A stretch of DNA of 64,000 nucleotides, taken from positions 22,128,200-22,192,199 of the forward strand of contig NC_064770.1 of assembly GCF_011397635.1 (NCBI RefSeq), read 5' to 3'. The notes under the pieces were generated by a model, which had not been told where the DNA came from, searched no databases, and saw nothing but the letters and a program-made list of their open reading frames with translations. The stretch is from Epinephelus fuscoguttatus. Taxonomy: Eukaryota; Chordata; Actinopteri; Perciformes; Serranidae. The translations under genes and the position numbers were made by a program. Shown one piece after another: positions 33,487 through 45,785 of this stretch. Each line of letters opens with the position of its first letter. The stretch's first letter is position 1.

Positions 33487-35266
33487 ATTATGAACATGTT
33501 AACATTATCCCTGCTAAACATCAGCATATTAACAACTGCCATGCTACCATTAGTATTCAGCTCAAAGCACGGCTACGTTGTTGGCTATTATGCCAAACCT
33601 GTTCAGTGGCTTTATTAATGCAATACAGGAGGATAGTAAAACATGATTGATCGGATCAGGTGGTCTTTCTGGCCCTGTAATCCAAAAAAAGTCAGCTTGA
33701 ATTATGCAGAATCTGTAGCAGCAAAGTTCACTATCACAATTTATTTGACAGCAATTTACATCAAACAAATCCTGAACCACAACCTTTAAGATTTCGAGGC
33801 CTGCCCTTCATAATTTATTTGATTTTTGACACAAATGTTTCATTTTAAAATATATAACAAGTTGCTCCGATGCTCCTGCTCACCCTCAGACTTTGAAGGT
33901 GCACCTGTTTCTGCACAGATGTCATTCTGTAGTTATGGAGGGAAGGTGAAACTTCAGGGTCAACAGGAGACACAGTAGGGTGCTCCGATGCAAGGTGTCT
34001 CTTTTTCTGGAAGGGCCAATTCAGGCTCTTTTTTGTTTCTCCAGCATGAAAACAGGGAGAACAGGAGAGGTGATTTACCAGCCTGTCTTGACATCAAACT
34101 GGAAATAAACCAGAGCTGCTGGAAACATGCTGGCCCTGGAGGAGCAAAAAGGGGGACGGAGTTAATGCACATTTCACATCACACAAGTGGAGCTTGGATG
34201 ATGTATGGTTACTGCTGCAGGGGACAGTTGGCTCTGAAAGACGTCTGCAAATCACATGGTTTGATTCTTGCTCTTTGTCAGAATTTCTAACAATCACATA
34301 CAGTAAAAGAGGGTGCTGACATGAGATGATCTCCGACCTCTGAAGACCCGTAAATTGCACAGACTCTCCCCCTCTTAAATGTTCTATCTTCATCAGACAG
34401 AGAGGAGAAGGTGAAACTTGTTTCCAGACATAAAATGTAAACCTCTCTCCAAAAACAGCAAAGGAGCAGATCCACTCACAATGAGCTGTAATTTAAAAAA
34501 ACGCCTCTCCTGGAAAAACAACAATAAATTTGAGGGGGCTTCAAAGGGGCCGTCGGTGCTCTTACTTTTCTGTACATAAAACAAAGCACCGGTATGTTCT
34601 TAAACCACTTAATCGCTCACCCTGCGATGAAACACACTGAGACAGAGACTGAGAGAGAGATGTAGCAGGCAAAGAAAAGGAGGAGACTCCTTTGACTTCA
34701 TGTGTGGAGGCTTTTATGGTGTCTGACTAAAGGACTGTTGGTTAATCTCCTTTCTCTTTCTGCTTTTATCTTTTTTTCCTATAACTCTCACTCTATCTAA
34801 AAGTCTTCAGTCTTAATATGGTAATATTATCCAACAAAAGAGTAAAGTTTTCAACAGAGCTCCATGTTTCCCAGCATGGTTCTAGGGTGCAAAATAACCC
34901 CGGGGAGTAGGGGCCTAATTTGGGCTGAAAGCCAGTCTATCATATAAGAGCATCAGAATGATTCCCACAGTGGGAGCAAGACCGTCTTCTGTGACCAGAT
35001 ATCCCAGTGGTGCTGCTGGATGTTGCATTGATACACCACACTGGCTAAGGAGCTTCATCAGTGGGAGGGCAACGTCCTGCATCCTGATTCTGTTAAGAGG
35101 CAAAGCCATGACATGTCTGAGCGCCCAAAGAGAAAAGGCCAGGTGTCCCCCAGTTCCTCTTCCATTTCCCTCCTGATCCTGCTAACTAACAGCACCAGGG
35201 AGCTACCACCCCTGGCACTGACACCAGGATCACTGAGCTGCGGAGCTGCGTGGGAGTGAAGACTTA

Positions 35267-35985
35267 AGCCCCTTTCACACATGCAGTCTATCACTGAAAT
35301 GTTCATGAGCATTTCCTGTATGGGGTAATGTGTGAATGGAAGCAGTGATTGATATTCAGGTTAATCTGTACTGCCAATTTCCCAACTCGAGACCAAAGCT
35401 GCTTTTTCATAAGAAATCCAGATGATGTCACAGGAATCAGGTCTGGACATTGTCAGGAGTCTCTCTTTCAGACATTTAGAACATAACAGGAGATTGTCTG
35501 TGTCAGAAGCGTTCTCACCTACTGGAAATGCACCAAATGGTTAGATTTAGGCAAGGAGTGGAGGCTGAGAAGAGCATGTAGGGGGCAGGACATGACACAG
35601 ATTATACCCTGGTCACGTGGCTGGTTCGTAATTTGGTCATAAACAACAAAGTCTTTTGCTGTTCCTTGAATTTGTCTGAAGATTTAGGCTTATTGGCAGA
35701 AAGTCCCGAATCTCGTCATCTCTCCAGTGAGACATTTTCATTGCCGTCTTCGTATTAATGACCCTTCTTCTTCACCCTTGGATGTTTGTTTTCTTCCAGT
35801 TTTGCACAAACCTTGTGTTAGAAACTTTAAAAACATGCCCAAATGGACACATTGGACATTACATTGACTTTGTACTCCGGAGCTGGCAGGATGACCAGTC
35901 CATCTGATTCGGACATTTGTGTATACGGCTCCTGCGGGTGATGTCTAGATAATTTCAGGTTTACAGGGCATGTGTGAAAGGGGCT
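35267..35985. mobile_element. 719-bp MITE with 18-bp terminal inverted repeats
   Basis: Ends AGCCCCTTTCACACATGC (35267-35284) and GCATGTGTGAAAGGGGCT (35968-35985) are exact inverted copies. No transposase frame lies between. Related end-like phrases (GTGTGAAAAGGCGC near 36348 and GTGTGAAAGAGGCT near 36437) indicate further partial copies immediately to the right. A clear target duplication could not be picked. Confidence 0.75.
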
Positions 35986-37749
35986 CTAGTAACATTTCAG
36001 GAAAAACACCAGTACGACTGCAGTAACACTGCAGAAACAAGCAAATAGAGGGATACGTCCATCTGACGAAAGAGGCTTTCGATCAATTACAAGACTCCGC
36101 TTCGTTCCTTTTAATGTATAGAATGCATTACATGTCTCTCAAATTAGCTGAATAATGAATACGTTTTAAAAACATCGGCACCGGACAAAAAAAGCTCCTT
36201 GCCCGTCTTGTTCCTGGTTCATCCGGCCTTGACCCAACACCTTCTTCTTCTGTCGACCTTGACAGACGGCATCCATGAGTGTTGCATTACCACCATCTGT
36301 TGGACTATCCCCTGCTTCACTGTATTCCTGCATTGCCATGGCATGTGTGAAAAGGCGCAAGACAGAAATAATAGCAAATACTGAAAATCACGAGCAGTGC
36401 CTGAAAGGTTATCCCAGTAATGTACCAGGAACTACGTGTGAAAGAGGCTTAGTTGTCAACTGCCACCTGACAGGAGAACTAAGACTCACATTTACAAAGA
36501 AAACATGGAATTTAGTTTGGCATTTCACTGTAAGAGGTGTGCCAGATTACCAACGCTGATTATATGAACACTATATAGATCTAACCACTGTATAATCCAC
36601 CGTCCCCTCCTGTTTGGCATCTAAATAAAAACTGAGCTGAGATGCATAGCAGCTGTAGGAGTGACAATTCTGCCGAAATGTGCTTTAGATTAAGGTCTGG
36701 AAAGTGAGCTGCTGGTTTCTATTTTCTGGGCTGGATGAAGACCTTTCCAAAAGAAAAAAAAAACATTCAACAGAGACATGGTTCAGAGTGATGATATGAA
36801 ATGTATCAACTACAAAAGAAACAATCCATTGAGCACGAATTGATAGAAAGAATGCCTTCACTCAATCATCTGTGGGACACACGTTTGACAAAAACACAAG
36901 ATCTGCTTGTTATTATTGACTGCTGTATTGATTATTTTTATAATTCATCAATTCATTATTTAGTCACCGTAATTGCAGAGAAGGACATGACATGCCGATC
37001 CAACCCGAAGTGTAATTCAGTGTCCAATAAAGGTGTTTCAGGCCCAAAAGCAGAGACATTTTCGTCCCACTGAGGTCATGGGAAAAGTTTACACACAGGC
37101 TATTTTATGAATGGGTATCCCAGGGTGTTGAGCTGCTGACCCAGGTGGAGAAAGCAGAGAAAGGACAGGAACGTAACACGCACCGTGTGCTTTTGAGGTT
37201 ATGAAACCTTGTATTTGCTGACGGCGGCCCAATCTCCTTCCTTCATCTTTCTGACTTGAAGAAATATTGTCACAATACGTTAAAAGGAAGGTCAGATGCT
37301 CGGTAACAATGTAAAAACACCAGCCATCAGAGCAATTTTATTCTTCACTGCATCTCAGACGCTGAGAGTGGAAGCGGAGCTTGTTCATCCACAGCTGAGT
37401 AAACTACTTAAGTCTATCTTATATGGCTGCAGACATGATTTTTGAAATGCAAAAACCTCAAAATGTGGTAATGATAGAGATAGACAAACACAGCCATGTT
37501 TGATTGCCAGACTTCCTTTTGTTATTTCACTGTGTGTTTGAAGTCCTGAGAGAGTGAGTGAAATCTTAGCGAACTGTCTTCAGTTTCTGCACTTTCTCTG
37601 AATCAAAAACTGGCGATAAAATCTGCTGGACAGGATTCACAGAGGAGAACGCTTTGACAACACACTATGCGGCTACCAAATACTGCACAGGCAGCCAGTG
37701 CCTTGTCTTTCCTTGAAATCTCTTATTGTCCTCTCAAACCAGCTGTGTT

Positions 37750-37820
37750 CAACCTGTCTGCAATAAGATAAGCTGTGGGCCTGTTTCCTGTGCTGCCTAT
37801 AAATATGGCCTAATCACTCT
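37750..37820. promoter_or_regulatory. possible cluster of transcription-factor sites
   Basis: Within 45 bases lie AGATAA (GATA type), TGTGGG (RUNX-like) and CTATAAATATGG (MEF2/CArG-like, TATA-like). This is a motif observation in unique-looking sequence; chance occurrence is quite possible. Confidence 0.2.
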
Positions 37821-38419
37821 CCAGTGGAGCTGGTGGGACAGATGTTACAGTTGCATCCCTCCGCCATGCTGAAGTACATATTGATGGTTCACAGACTGTT
37901 TACACTGTTTTCATTCATCTGTGCTATGACCATTCCCAATTGGATCCATTTGCCAACCCGAGTCTGGTGGTTTACATAGCGGAGCCCCTCCGGCATGTGG
38001 AGCCCATGCTCTTTACCCTCTGCTTATTTCGTGACTGCACACAAGCAAATAAATAAAAAGTGAAGATGTATGTCCACAAGTAATCCATAGAGCAGCAGGC
38101 CTGGCGGGTACGGGATCTAAACAGACTCTGATGACTGTATATGCGGGATAAGTTAAACAAGTGACACAGAGTGTTTTGCTTTGATCTGCTAATTATAGTG
38201 GAAAACAACCTGGCAACAAAACTGCTGTGTTCAGTTTGACTACATTACCTGAATTTTCCACCTTGCAAACAAAAACTGCCTTAGACCTTTATGTGGAGGT
38301 CCAGCTGGAGAAGCTCTTTGTTCCACCTGATTTTCAAGTTACAGCATTTATATAAACACAATATTTAAAACACCCTTTAATAGTTTTAAGACTTTAAAAG
38401 TGCCAAAACTGATTTTTGG

Positions 38420-38625
38420 TTTGGCCACTTGGGGGCAGCAGAATCAAGTTGTGAACCACGGACTGTGGGAAAATAAAGGATGTAGCCACTGAGAGCCTCT
38501 AGTTTGGCATTATGACTGTCGCCATCTTGGATTTTTGGAGGTAGAAGTGACCATATTTGGATTAGGGTGGAGCTAACTCGATGCTTGCTGGCAGCTTGGT
38601 AAGCATGGTCGATGGTTAACTGTGA
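38420..38625. repeat. dispersed non-autonomous repeat (copy 2)
   Basis: Inverted and diverged copy of the repeat at 12520-13005. Shared phrases on the complement are 'ccaaatatggtcacttct' and the 'aagatggc' block. It starts near 'cacttgggggcagcagaatc'. Confidence 0.5.
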
Positions 38626-38895
38626 TAATGCTAATGCTAATTTTTGCTAGCAAAAAAGCAGTCTGAAAACCAAAATGTACTTACTGGAAAAACTAAATAT
38701 CCAGCTCCATGGAGCAGGAGTAGGCAACCTGCGGCTCTGAAGTCATTTGCATCTCTTTAGCCCCACTCCAGTGGCTCTCTGTGGTTTTGACAAAAAATAT
38801 AGCTTGAAATTGAATAACGTTTTTATTTACATTGTCATTTTTAGTTATCATTGTTGTAGGCCTAAAGAAATTCTTACGTTCAACAATGCAATGTA

Positions 38896-40508
38896 CAGTA
38901 CAGGCCAAAAGTTTGGACACACCTTCTCATTCAATGCGTTTTCTTTATTTTCATGACTATTTACATTGTAGATTCTCACTGAAGGCATCAAAACTATGAA
39001 TGAACACATGTGGAGTTATGTACTTAACAAAAAAAGGTGAAATAACTGAAAACATGTTTTATATTCTAGTTTCTTCAAAATAGCCACCCTTTGCTCTGAT
39101 TACTGCTTTGCACACTCTTGGCATTCTCTCCATGAGCTTCAAGAGGTAGTCACCTGAAATGGTTTTCCAACAGTCTTGAAGGAGTTCCCAGAGGTGTTTA
39201 GCACTTGTTGGCCCCTTTGCCTTCACTCTGCGGTCCAGCTCACCCCAAACCATCTTGATTGGGTTCAGGTCCGGTGACTGTGGAGGCCAGGTCATCTGCC
39301 GCAGCACTCCATCACTCTCCTTCTTGGTCAAATAGCCCTTACACAGCCTGGAGGTGTGTTTGGGGTCATTGTCCTGTTGAAAAATAAATGAACGTCCAAC
39401 TAAACGCAAACCGGATGGGATGGCATGTCGCTGCAGGATGCTGTGGTAGCCATGCTGGTTCAGTGTGCCTTCAATTTTGAATAAATCCCCAACAGTGTCA
39501 CCAGCAAAACACCCCCACACCATCACACCTCCTCCTCCATGCTTCACAGTGGGAACCAGGCATGTGGAATCCATCTGTTCACCTTTTCTGCGTCTCACAA
39601 AGACACAAGATCTCAAATTTGGACTCATCAGACCAAAGCACAGATTTCCACTGGTCTAATGTCCATTCCTTGTGTTTCTTGGCCCAAACAAATCTCTTCT
39701 GCTTGTTGCCTCTCCTTAGCAGTGGTTTCCTAGCAGCTATTTGACCATGAAGGCCTGAGTCGCGCAGTCTCCTCTTAACAGTTGTTCTAGAGATGGGTCT
39801 GCTGCTAGAACTCTGTGTGGCATTCATCTGGTCTCTGATCTGAGCTGCTGTTAACTTGCGATTTCTGAGGCTGGTGACTCGGATGAACTTATCCTCAGAA
39901 GCAGAGGTGACTCTTGGTCTTCCTTTCCTGGGTCGGTCCTCATGTGTGCCAGTTTCGTTGTAGCGCTTGATGGTTTTTGCGACTCCACTTGGGGACACAT
40001 TTAAAGTTTTTGCAATTTTCCGGACTGACTGACCTTCATTTCTTAAAGTAATGGTGGCCACTCGTTTTTCTTTAGTTAGCTGATTGGTTCTTGCCATAAT
40101 ATGAATTTTAACAGTCCAATAGGGCTGTCGGCTGTGTATTAACCTGACTTCTGCACAACACAACTGATGGTCCCAACCCCATTGATAAAGCAAGAAATTC
40201 CACTAATTAACCCTGATAAGGCACACCTGTGAAGTGGAAACCATTTCAGGTGACTACCTCTTGAAGATCATCGAGAGAATGCCAAGAGTGTGCAAAGCAG
40301 TAATCAGAGCAAAGGGTGGCTATTTTGAAGAAACTAGAATATAAAACATGTTTTCAGTTATTTCACCTTTTTTTTGTTAAGTACATAACTCCACATGTGT
40401 TCATTCATAGTTTTGATGCCTTCAGTGAGAATCTACAATGTAAATAGTCATGAAAATAAAGAAAACGCATTGAATGAGAAGGTGTGTCCAAACTTTTGGC
40501 CTGTACTG
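38896..40508 (-). mobile_element. Tc1-like transposon, 1613 bp, complete ends
   Basis: Termini CAGTACAGGCCAAAAGTTTG and its complement are flanked by TA on both sides (38894-38895 and 40509-40510), the Tc1/mariner target duplication. The inverted repeats are long, about 235 bp each (38896-39130 and 40274-40508), and nearly identical, which suggests a fairly young insertion. The right repeat also carries an inverted copy of the last codons of the transposase. It lies inside the hAT-like element at 38715-41259. Confidence 0.93.
39059..40097 (-). pseudogene. Tc1-like transposase, frameshifted and with altered catalytic residue
   Basis: ATG at 40097-40095 starts MARTNQLTKEKRVATITLRN, followed by a paired-type helix-turn-helix (SVRKIAKTLNVSPSGVAKTI), the RPRKGRPRVT hook-like stretch and the first catalytic Asp in SDESKFE. 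The frame then changes between about 39628 and 39579. The second half continues VKHGGGGVMVWGCFAG, QQDNDPKHTS (second Asp) and PQSPDLNPIKMVW, ending EETRI at 39059. The position that is Glu in active relatives (NPIE) is Lys here, from codon AAG at 39256-39254. The spacing from the second Asp is 38 residues, as in the DD38E 'Intruder' group rather than classic DD34E. About 345 codons if joined; inactive as sequenced. Confidence 0.9.
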
Positions 40509-40790
40509 TACATGAGTACATTTTAGTTAATATTTTGTCAACTAAAATGTGCGTCGTATGTCTACGGCCTGGTGCCTTTTCTACTAAATTTGCCAAACCA
40601 CAACAGCAGTGGCTAATCTCTGGCAAGGCTAGCAATAGATTTCAAATGTAATAATGTGTGGACAAATTTGTTTGCTTTCACTTTCAATGCTGCAATGTTA
40701 AAGTACCAAAGAATCATAAACAGTCCACTGCAGATGAGCCATCTTGTGGTAAACATGTTCTTGAAAGCTCATTCAGACTTATTTTTAGAC

Positions 40791-41166
40791 TTAAAGGTAG
40801 GATCTAGAGGATTTTCAAACAAAATATAGACATATACAAATGAAATCCTGCTTAATCATCACCTATGGGCTTCTACTCATGTGTGGTTGTGACTCTGTTT
40901 GCAGAGCTCCTGCCCTTTAACTGTATTTTGATGTTTTTGTGAGCTCGGACTGCTTCTGGGCATGAGATTTCCCCAGCCAATGAGAGAGCGCAGGTGCCGT
41001 GCCCGAGCGTGCACCAGCGCGAGCCTTGCCTGAACCTCTTCTGTGAAGCCTTCTTCCGTACCTCTGGGCTCTGTACACCCGGGAGAGTTGAGCCTGATAG
41101 GAGGGGCCAAATTTGAATGTGTGTTTACAAACAGCAACTGGAAAATCCTCCAGACCCTACCTTTAA
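40791..41166. mobile_element. 376-bp TTAA-type MITE
   Basis: Ends TTAAAGGTAGGATCTAGAGG (40791-40810) and, in complement, TTAAAGGTAGGGTCTGGAGG match at 24 of 26 bases over the full repeat. Each begins with TTAA, the target of piggyBac and Kolobok-type elements. The interior has 'gccaatgagagagcgcaggt' and no transposase frame. It is inserted in the right half of the hAT-like element. Confidence 0.8.
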
Positions 41167-42925
41167 CACGCAGTGTTACCATAATGCTTGAATGTTTTGC
41201 AGCTCCAGGCATATTTTGTGAAAAATTGTTCTTTTGATAGTTAAGATTGCTGACCCCTGCTGTAGACGATCCTTAGTACAATGAAATGTTGAAAAAGACA
41301 TTTTTAGGCAACCAAAATGTCACAATTAACTTTCATGAACTGAAAACACTGAAATTGTCATGAACGGAAATTAGCTAAAGAGACCATGAACCTTTATTAT
41401 GCCAGATTATAAACATGTTTATTTCTGCTGTAGCACTGGACATTTTAACATGGGGGTCTTTGACGATGAACTCAATTTTGAAGCCAGTCTCCAGTGGCCA
41501 TCTGAGGAACTGCAGTTTTTGGCACTTCGATGTTATTTTTCAGCCTCAGATGGTGACGCTGCAGCATTGATATATCATCACCTTTTAAGTTAATATGGTG
41601 AACTTGTCAGCAAATGTTTGATTATTCACACATCCTGCAGGTACTGAGCAAAATAATTTTTCATTAAGAGACAAGTTCCTGGCCACGTACTGGCATATTT
41701 AAGTCAGATATTCACTTTCCCTTAGCTCTGTCTTTGGTCTCTACTGACTCCTGGGGTAAATATGTAGCTGTTTAGCCATTAAATGCTCCACTATGTTCAC
41801 CAGCTATTACTAAGTGTGTCTGTCTGCCATATTGGTGCTGAGCACGTAGTGTTTAGTGGATTTTTAAAGCCTTTTTTTGCTGCAGCAGCTCAACAGTGAG
41901 CTGAAACTCACTATAAACAGCCCGTAAAGCTGAGTTGAGCTGCAGATTCAGGTGATAATTCTCTGTAGGTTCATCACTATGAGTGACATGGTTCGCATTG
42001 CCACATTGCTTTTACACTGCGATGTCTTTTGATTATAAGAATATTGACTAAAGACACTTTAACGCTGTTATTTTGCATGTTCAAATGCTGAATAAGGGTT
42101 ACACAGGGTGACCTAGCTTACACAAAGTGTATCTTTCCTCCAATGGCAAAGAAAACTTTCAATTACTGTTTAGATGTCATTTTTTATCTTACAAAGCCTT
42201 TGTGCCCCTCAAAGGCATTAATACCTGCACCTTGGTGATGCCTTTAATTGCCATTTAGTATTAAGCTGGCTGAACAATAAAGCCCAGGCTGAGGGGATGT
42301 TGTCAGGTTTAATGAGGCCCTCGGTGAAAGAGGGCTGCTGTGTCGGCACCACCAAAGGCTGCTCCTTGAATTCACCTCCAGTGGACCAGAGTGGTCCTGC
42401 GGGGATTTGATGGGCTGAGGGAGCACAGACTGTCTCTCCCCCACTGTGGGGGTGTGAGGGGCTGCAGTAGCATCAGTAGCCCTTGCTGTGCATGGCTAGG
42501 CGGGCAGAAAGCGCAGAGTGGAAGAGGTTATAACCGCAGTGCCACAGAACAGCGTGGCATTGTGACTCTGGGAAAAGCTGGGCAGCGGCGACCAGAAGAA
42601 ACTTTTACTTGGTGCAACAGCAGCTGGTGGTTTTCACATCACCTGACTGCAAAGAGTGAAACACGGGCCCCATTGGTTGACTTAAAGAATGAGAACATAC
42701 AGTGCCAACAAAGGCATGAACAAGCATGGCCACAAATAGACATATGGAGACAATGACATGTAGCACAAAGGGGACCAGAGCCAAAAAAGAAACGCAATGA
42801 CAACTGTGAACTCCTGGCCCATATTTAAGAGCGGTACATGGTTCACAGTTTCACATGGAGTCCTCCGCCTCCAAACCCCATTCCAGTTACTTTGATTCTT
42901 TATTCACCCCCCCACCCCACCCCCC

Positions 42926-42931
<6 letters not shown>

Positions 42932-42973
<42 letters not shown>
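42932..42973. repeat. (CA)n microsatellite with C-rich flanks
   Basis: About 20 CA units with CCCACCC/CCCCCCA tracts on both sides. The Thr/His- and Val/Cys-rich frames across it are shadows of the repeat. Confidence 0.95.
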
Positions 42974-42975
<2 letters not shown>

Positions 42976-43198
42976 CCTAACCCCCCCACCACCCCATCCT
43001 TAAATCCAGCTGATGGAGGCTCTTTTGTCCACCGGCACCCAGGCAACAACATCAAAGGGCTGCTGGGTGTAAATGCAGAGTGCCTGAAAAACAAAACAAA
43101 ACTGAAAAATAAAGAAGTCCCAGAGGGGATGGGAGATATTCACAACAGCACCCCGGAGAGGGAAGGAAAAAGAGCTGCTGTGTACAGGAGGAAATAAA

Positions 43199-43248
43199 GA
43201 AACAGGGAGAAAGAAAGCAAGAAAGAAAAGCAAGAGAGAAAGAAAGAC
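43199..43248. repeat. GAAA-rich imperfect microsatellite
   Basis: Repeated GAAA/GAAAG/GCAAGA units on the plus strand, strongly purine-rich. Confidence 0.8.
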
Positions 43249-44604
43249 ATCCTAACTTGCTCAGTGGCAGTCGTTTGTCAGACATTCATCATCATTTACT
43301 GAATACACAAAGGTGTGGGTTGGGTCATTCTTGCTTTAATGACAACAATAAACAAATGAAAAAATGACATTAGACTTTGTATGAGACCATTATGACACTT
43401 TCTTTGTGCTGGATCATCAAAGCCCATTAGGGGACAGACAGTGAAAGGCCTTCCATTGCTGTTCGTGACCACTTCCTCATTCACTGACAGCTGAATTGGA
43501 GGCTTGATGGATTGTTGTACAAGACAATGTCATGCTTTTGGACTGAATGCTTCGCTTTGATCTCACTGGTCGCCCTTGAAGCTCCAACAACGGCTGATAT
43601 GTTAACAACCGGTCTGGTTATTCTAGTTCTATCCTCCACCTACTGCCCTGCCAGTCGGAGCCACGAGGGGAAGGGGAGAGATGGTGGGAAGGGGAGATAA
43701 AAGCCTTTTATCTCTGCCCCCATGTGGGACTCCTGTAGAGTCACGCTTGGCGTGGCGGCATGCCTTGTCTCGTACCCACAAAGTACCCGCCAGTGACACG
43801 CTGACTCCAGAGCCTGGCACCAGGTCTCCAGCCAGCACAGAGCAAACCCTCTATTCAGCAGAATGAAGGAAACACAACTACATCGGGCCCACAGCTTATA
43901 ATTAAAAGTCCTCAGCCTCAAAGAGCACAGCATCTCCATCTTAATGGTAGGCTTCCATCTGAGGCATTGGTTTAATACTTACTCTGTGTCCCATCAGATA
44001 GTGATGTGGACAGAGGAGGAAGAGAGACATTAGGACTACAAAGAACACATGTGTCCCATCCAGGATTAGAGGTTCACTCTTTCCTCAGTAGCCTAATTGC
44101 TGGATTGGCCAGATCAAAATCACTTCATTGAGATCAAGGCCACTGTCTTCCTCTTGTCTCACTGCTCAGTTGCACAATAACTCAACAAAAGCAGCGACGA
44201 ACCAGAGGGGGGAAAAAAGAGTCCAGAAGTCGTGGAGCGAAGATGAATGTAGTTCATGTTTAGAGAGCATGTTGTGTGATTAAGGGAAGCCCACATCAAA
44301 CACTGTGGCTTAAGAAAACCACCAGTTGAAAAACAAGATGCTTCTTCTGTGCAGAGCGGCGCAGACTGGAGATGCTGTTGTTCAGAAGGCGGACCAGCCC
44401 AAACTAACCCGCCTGTCTGTCTCTTGAGACAAACAGGGAAACAAGAGACATCATAGATTCGCAGAGGGACTTGGAAATCATTATGAGTGAGAGAGCAGGA
44501 TGAGCTGCAGACTTTAATTCAGAGTAGTGAAACACAACAGGTTATAAAGATGTAAACATCCAGGGATTTTGAAGGATTAATTCTACGATCTCAGAGTTTA
44601 CCCT

Positions 44605-44810
44605 AAAGGCTCACACACCAAACTGACATCAAAGAGCTAGTGGCACTGAAAGCTAACTCATGCCTTGCCTCTTGTCGCCTATGTCTCAGCCAAAAAGTTG
44701 CACTGAAGACACCACAAAGACAACAGGCAACAACCAACTCACATGTACCTTCTGCGCCTGGGTGAGAGGAAATAACTCTCCATACTGTACCAGCAGGCGG
44801 CAATAGTCTG
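44605..44810. repeat. dispersed repeat, copy 1 of a pair
   Basis: Phrases 'ctcacacaccaaactgacat', 'agctagtggcactgaaagct' and 'agccaaaaagttgcactgaa' recur in complement at 57600-57750. The match covers about 110 bp with substitutions. Probably a MITE family with both copies degraded. Confidence 0.6.
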
Positions 44811-45049
44811 TAATCGCAATACATTCTCACTCCAACCTCGTCACATATTGATGTTTTGGTCATGGACTTTCCACGTCCACATAAGACATGCAAGGTACCC
44901 TGGGTGCACTGGTTGATGACCTTGTGGGTCAAGTTCTGCCTGTTACATACATTGTCTTCCTTCAATATACACTTTCGTTTTCACAGGAAATTTACCGTTC
45001 AGGCTTTCAAAATAAATGCACTATATTGGTACAACACCGCAAATTATGT

Positions 45050-45240
45050 TTTTTTCCTTCAACAACAAACACACATGGTTGGGTTTAGGCAACAAAAGCA
45101 TGTGGTTAGGTTTAGGAAAAAAGAACAGGGTTTGGCTTTAGAATCTTGCGGGATGCGAACGCCGCTGTCTCGGGTAAAATACGATGTTTGTTGGACCCAT
45201 CCACCACCCATCCCGCACACCCTACTCTGACTTTCACCAT
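45050..45240. repeat. GGTTAGGTTTAGG-bearing dispersed repeat
   Basis: Two successive variants of 'catggttgggtttaggcaac' / 'atgtggttaggtttaggaaa' are followed by 'gaatcttgcgggatgcgaac'. I recognise this as a dispersed fish repeat. The TTAGG-like core is not an array of telomeric repeats. Confidence 0.4.
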
Positions 45241-45725
45241 CTTAACATGTACTGATAAGATAACGCAAGAAAATGCCACTAAAAAGGTTGAAAATACATT
45301 GTTTTGCCTAACCTAGGTCTGTGAATGTGCAACATGTTTGTCAGTCATTTGTTTGGTACAACATTTCCATACATTTGGACAAAACCTCAATGCCCTCGTG
45401 GGTTCTGTCATGTATCAGTGGCAAACGCTGAATCAAAAGGTTGGATAACAACCCCTTTTCCCATAGAAAGAACTTCTCTGGACAGAGGAACAGCAATATT
45501 GTGGCCACATGTGTGAGCTTGTTTACTTTCGCTTGGCTTTTAACTGCAGGAATCTCATGATTTAAACCACAACATAACAGAGTAAATTATTAGCATGTTA
45601 CCGCACTACACACTTTTTTCCCCTTTGATTGGAACAGGAGAAAGTGTGCATGTGTCAACCAACATCAATGGGCATCGTGGGAGATTAACACACGGGCGCT
45701 GCAAGACGTCTCTCTCTACTGCCAT

Positions 45726-45727
<2 letters not shown>

Positions 45728-45781
<54 letters not shown>
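45728..45781. repeat. (CA)n microsatellite
   Basis: About 27 uninterrupted CA units, ending in AGAAACACACAGG. Confidence 0.97.

Positions 45782-45784
<3 letters not shown>

Positions 45785-45785
<1 letters not shown>

Larger units (their letters stand above)
38715..41259. mobile_element. hAT-like element interrupted by two later insertions
   Basis: The left end CAGGAGTAGGCAACCT (38715-38730) and right end AGATTGCTGACCCCTG (41244-41259) form imperfect inverted repeats of the CAGGGGT.GGCAACCT type used by hAT elements. The supposed 8-bp duplications CCATGGAG and CTGTAGAC match at only four of eight bases, so the copy is old. Removing the Tc1-like element and the TTAA MITE leaves about 0.56 kb, the size of a non-autonomous hAT. 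Confidence 0.55.

Noticed and set aside
42838-43197. 119-codon frame across the CA microsatellite
   Set aside because: The Thr/His run is simply the translated CA repeat.
45060-45120. Interstitial telomere-like repeat (GGTTAGGTTTAGG)
   Set aside because: Only two imperfect units, embedded in a dispersed repeat, not a TTAGGG array.
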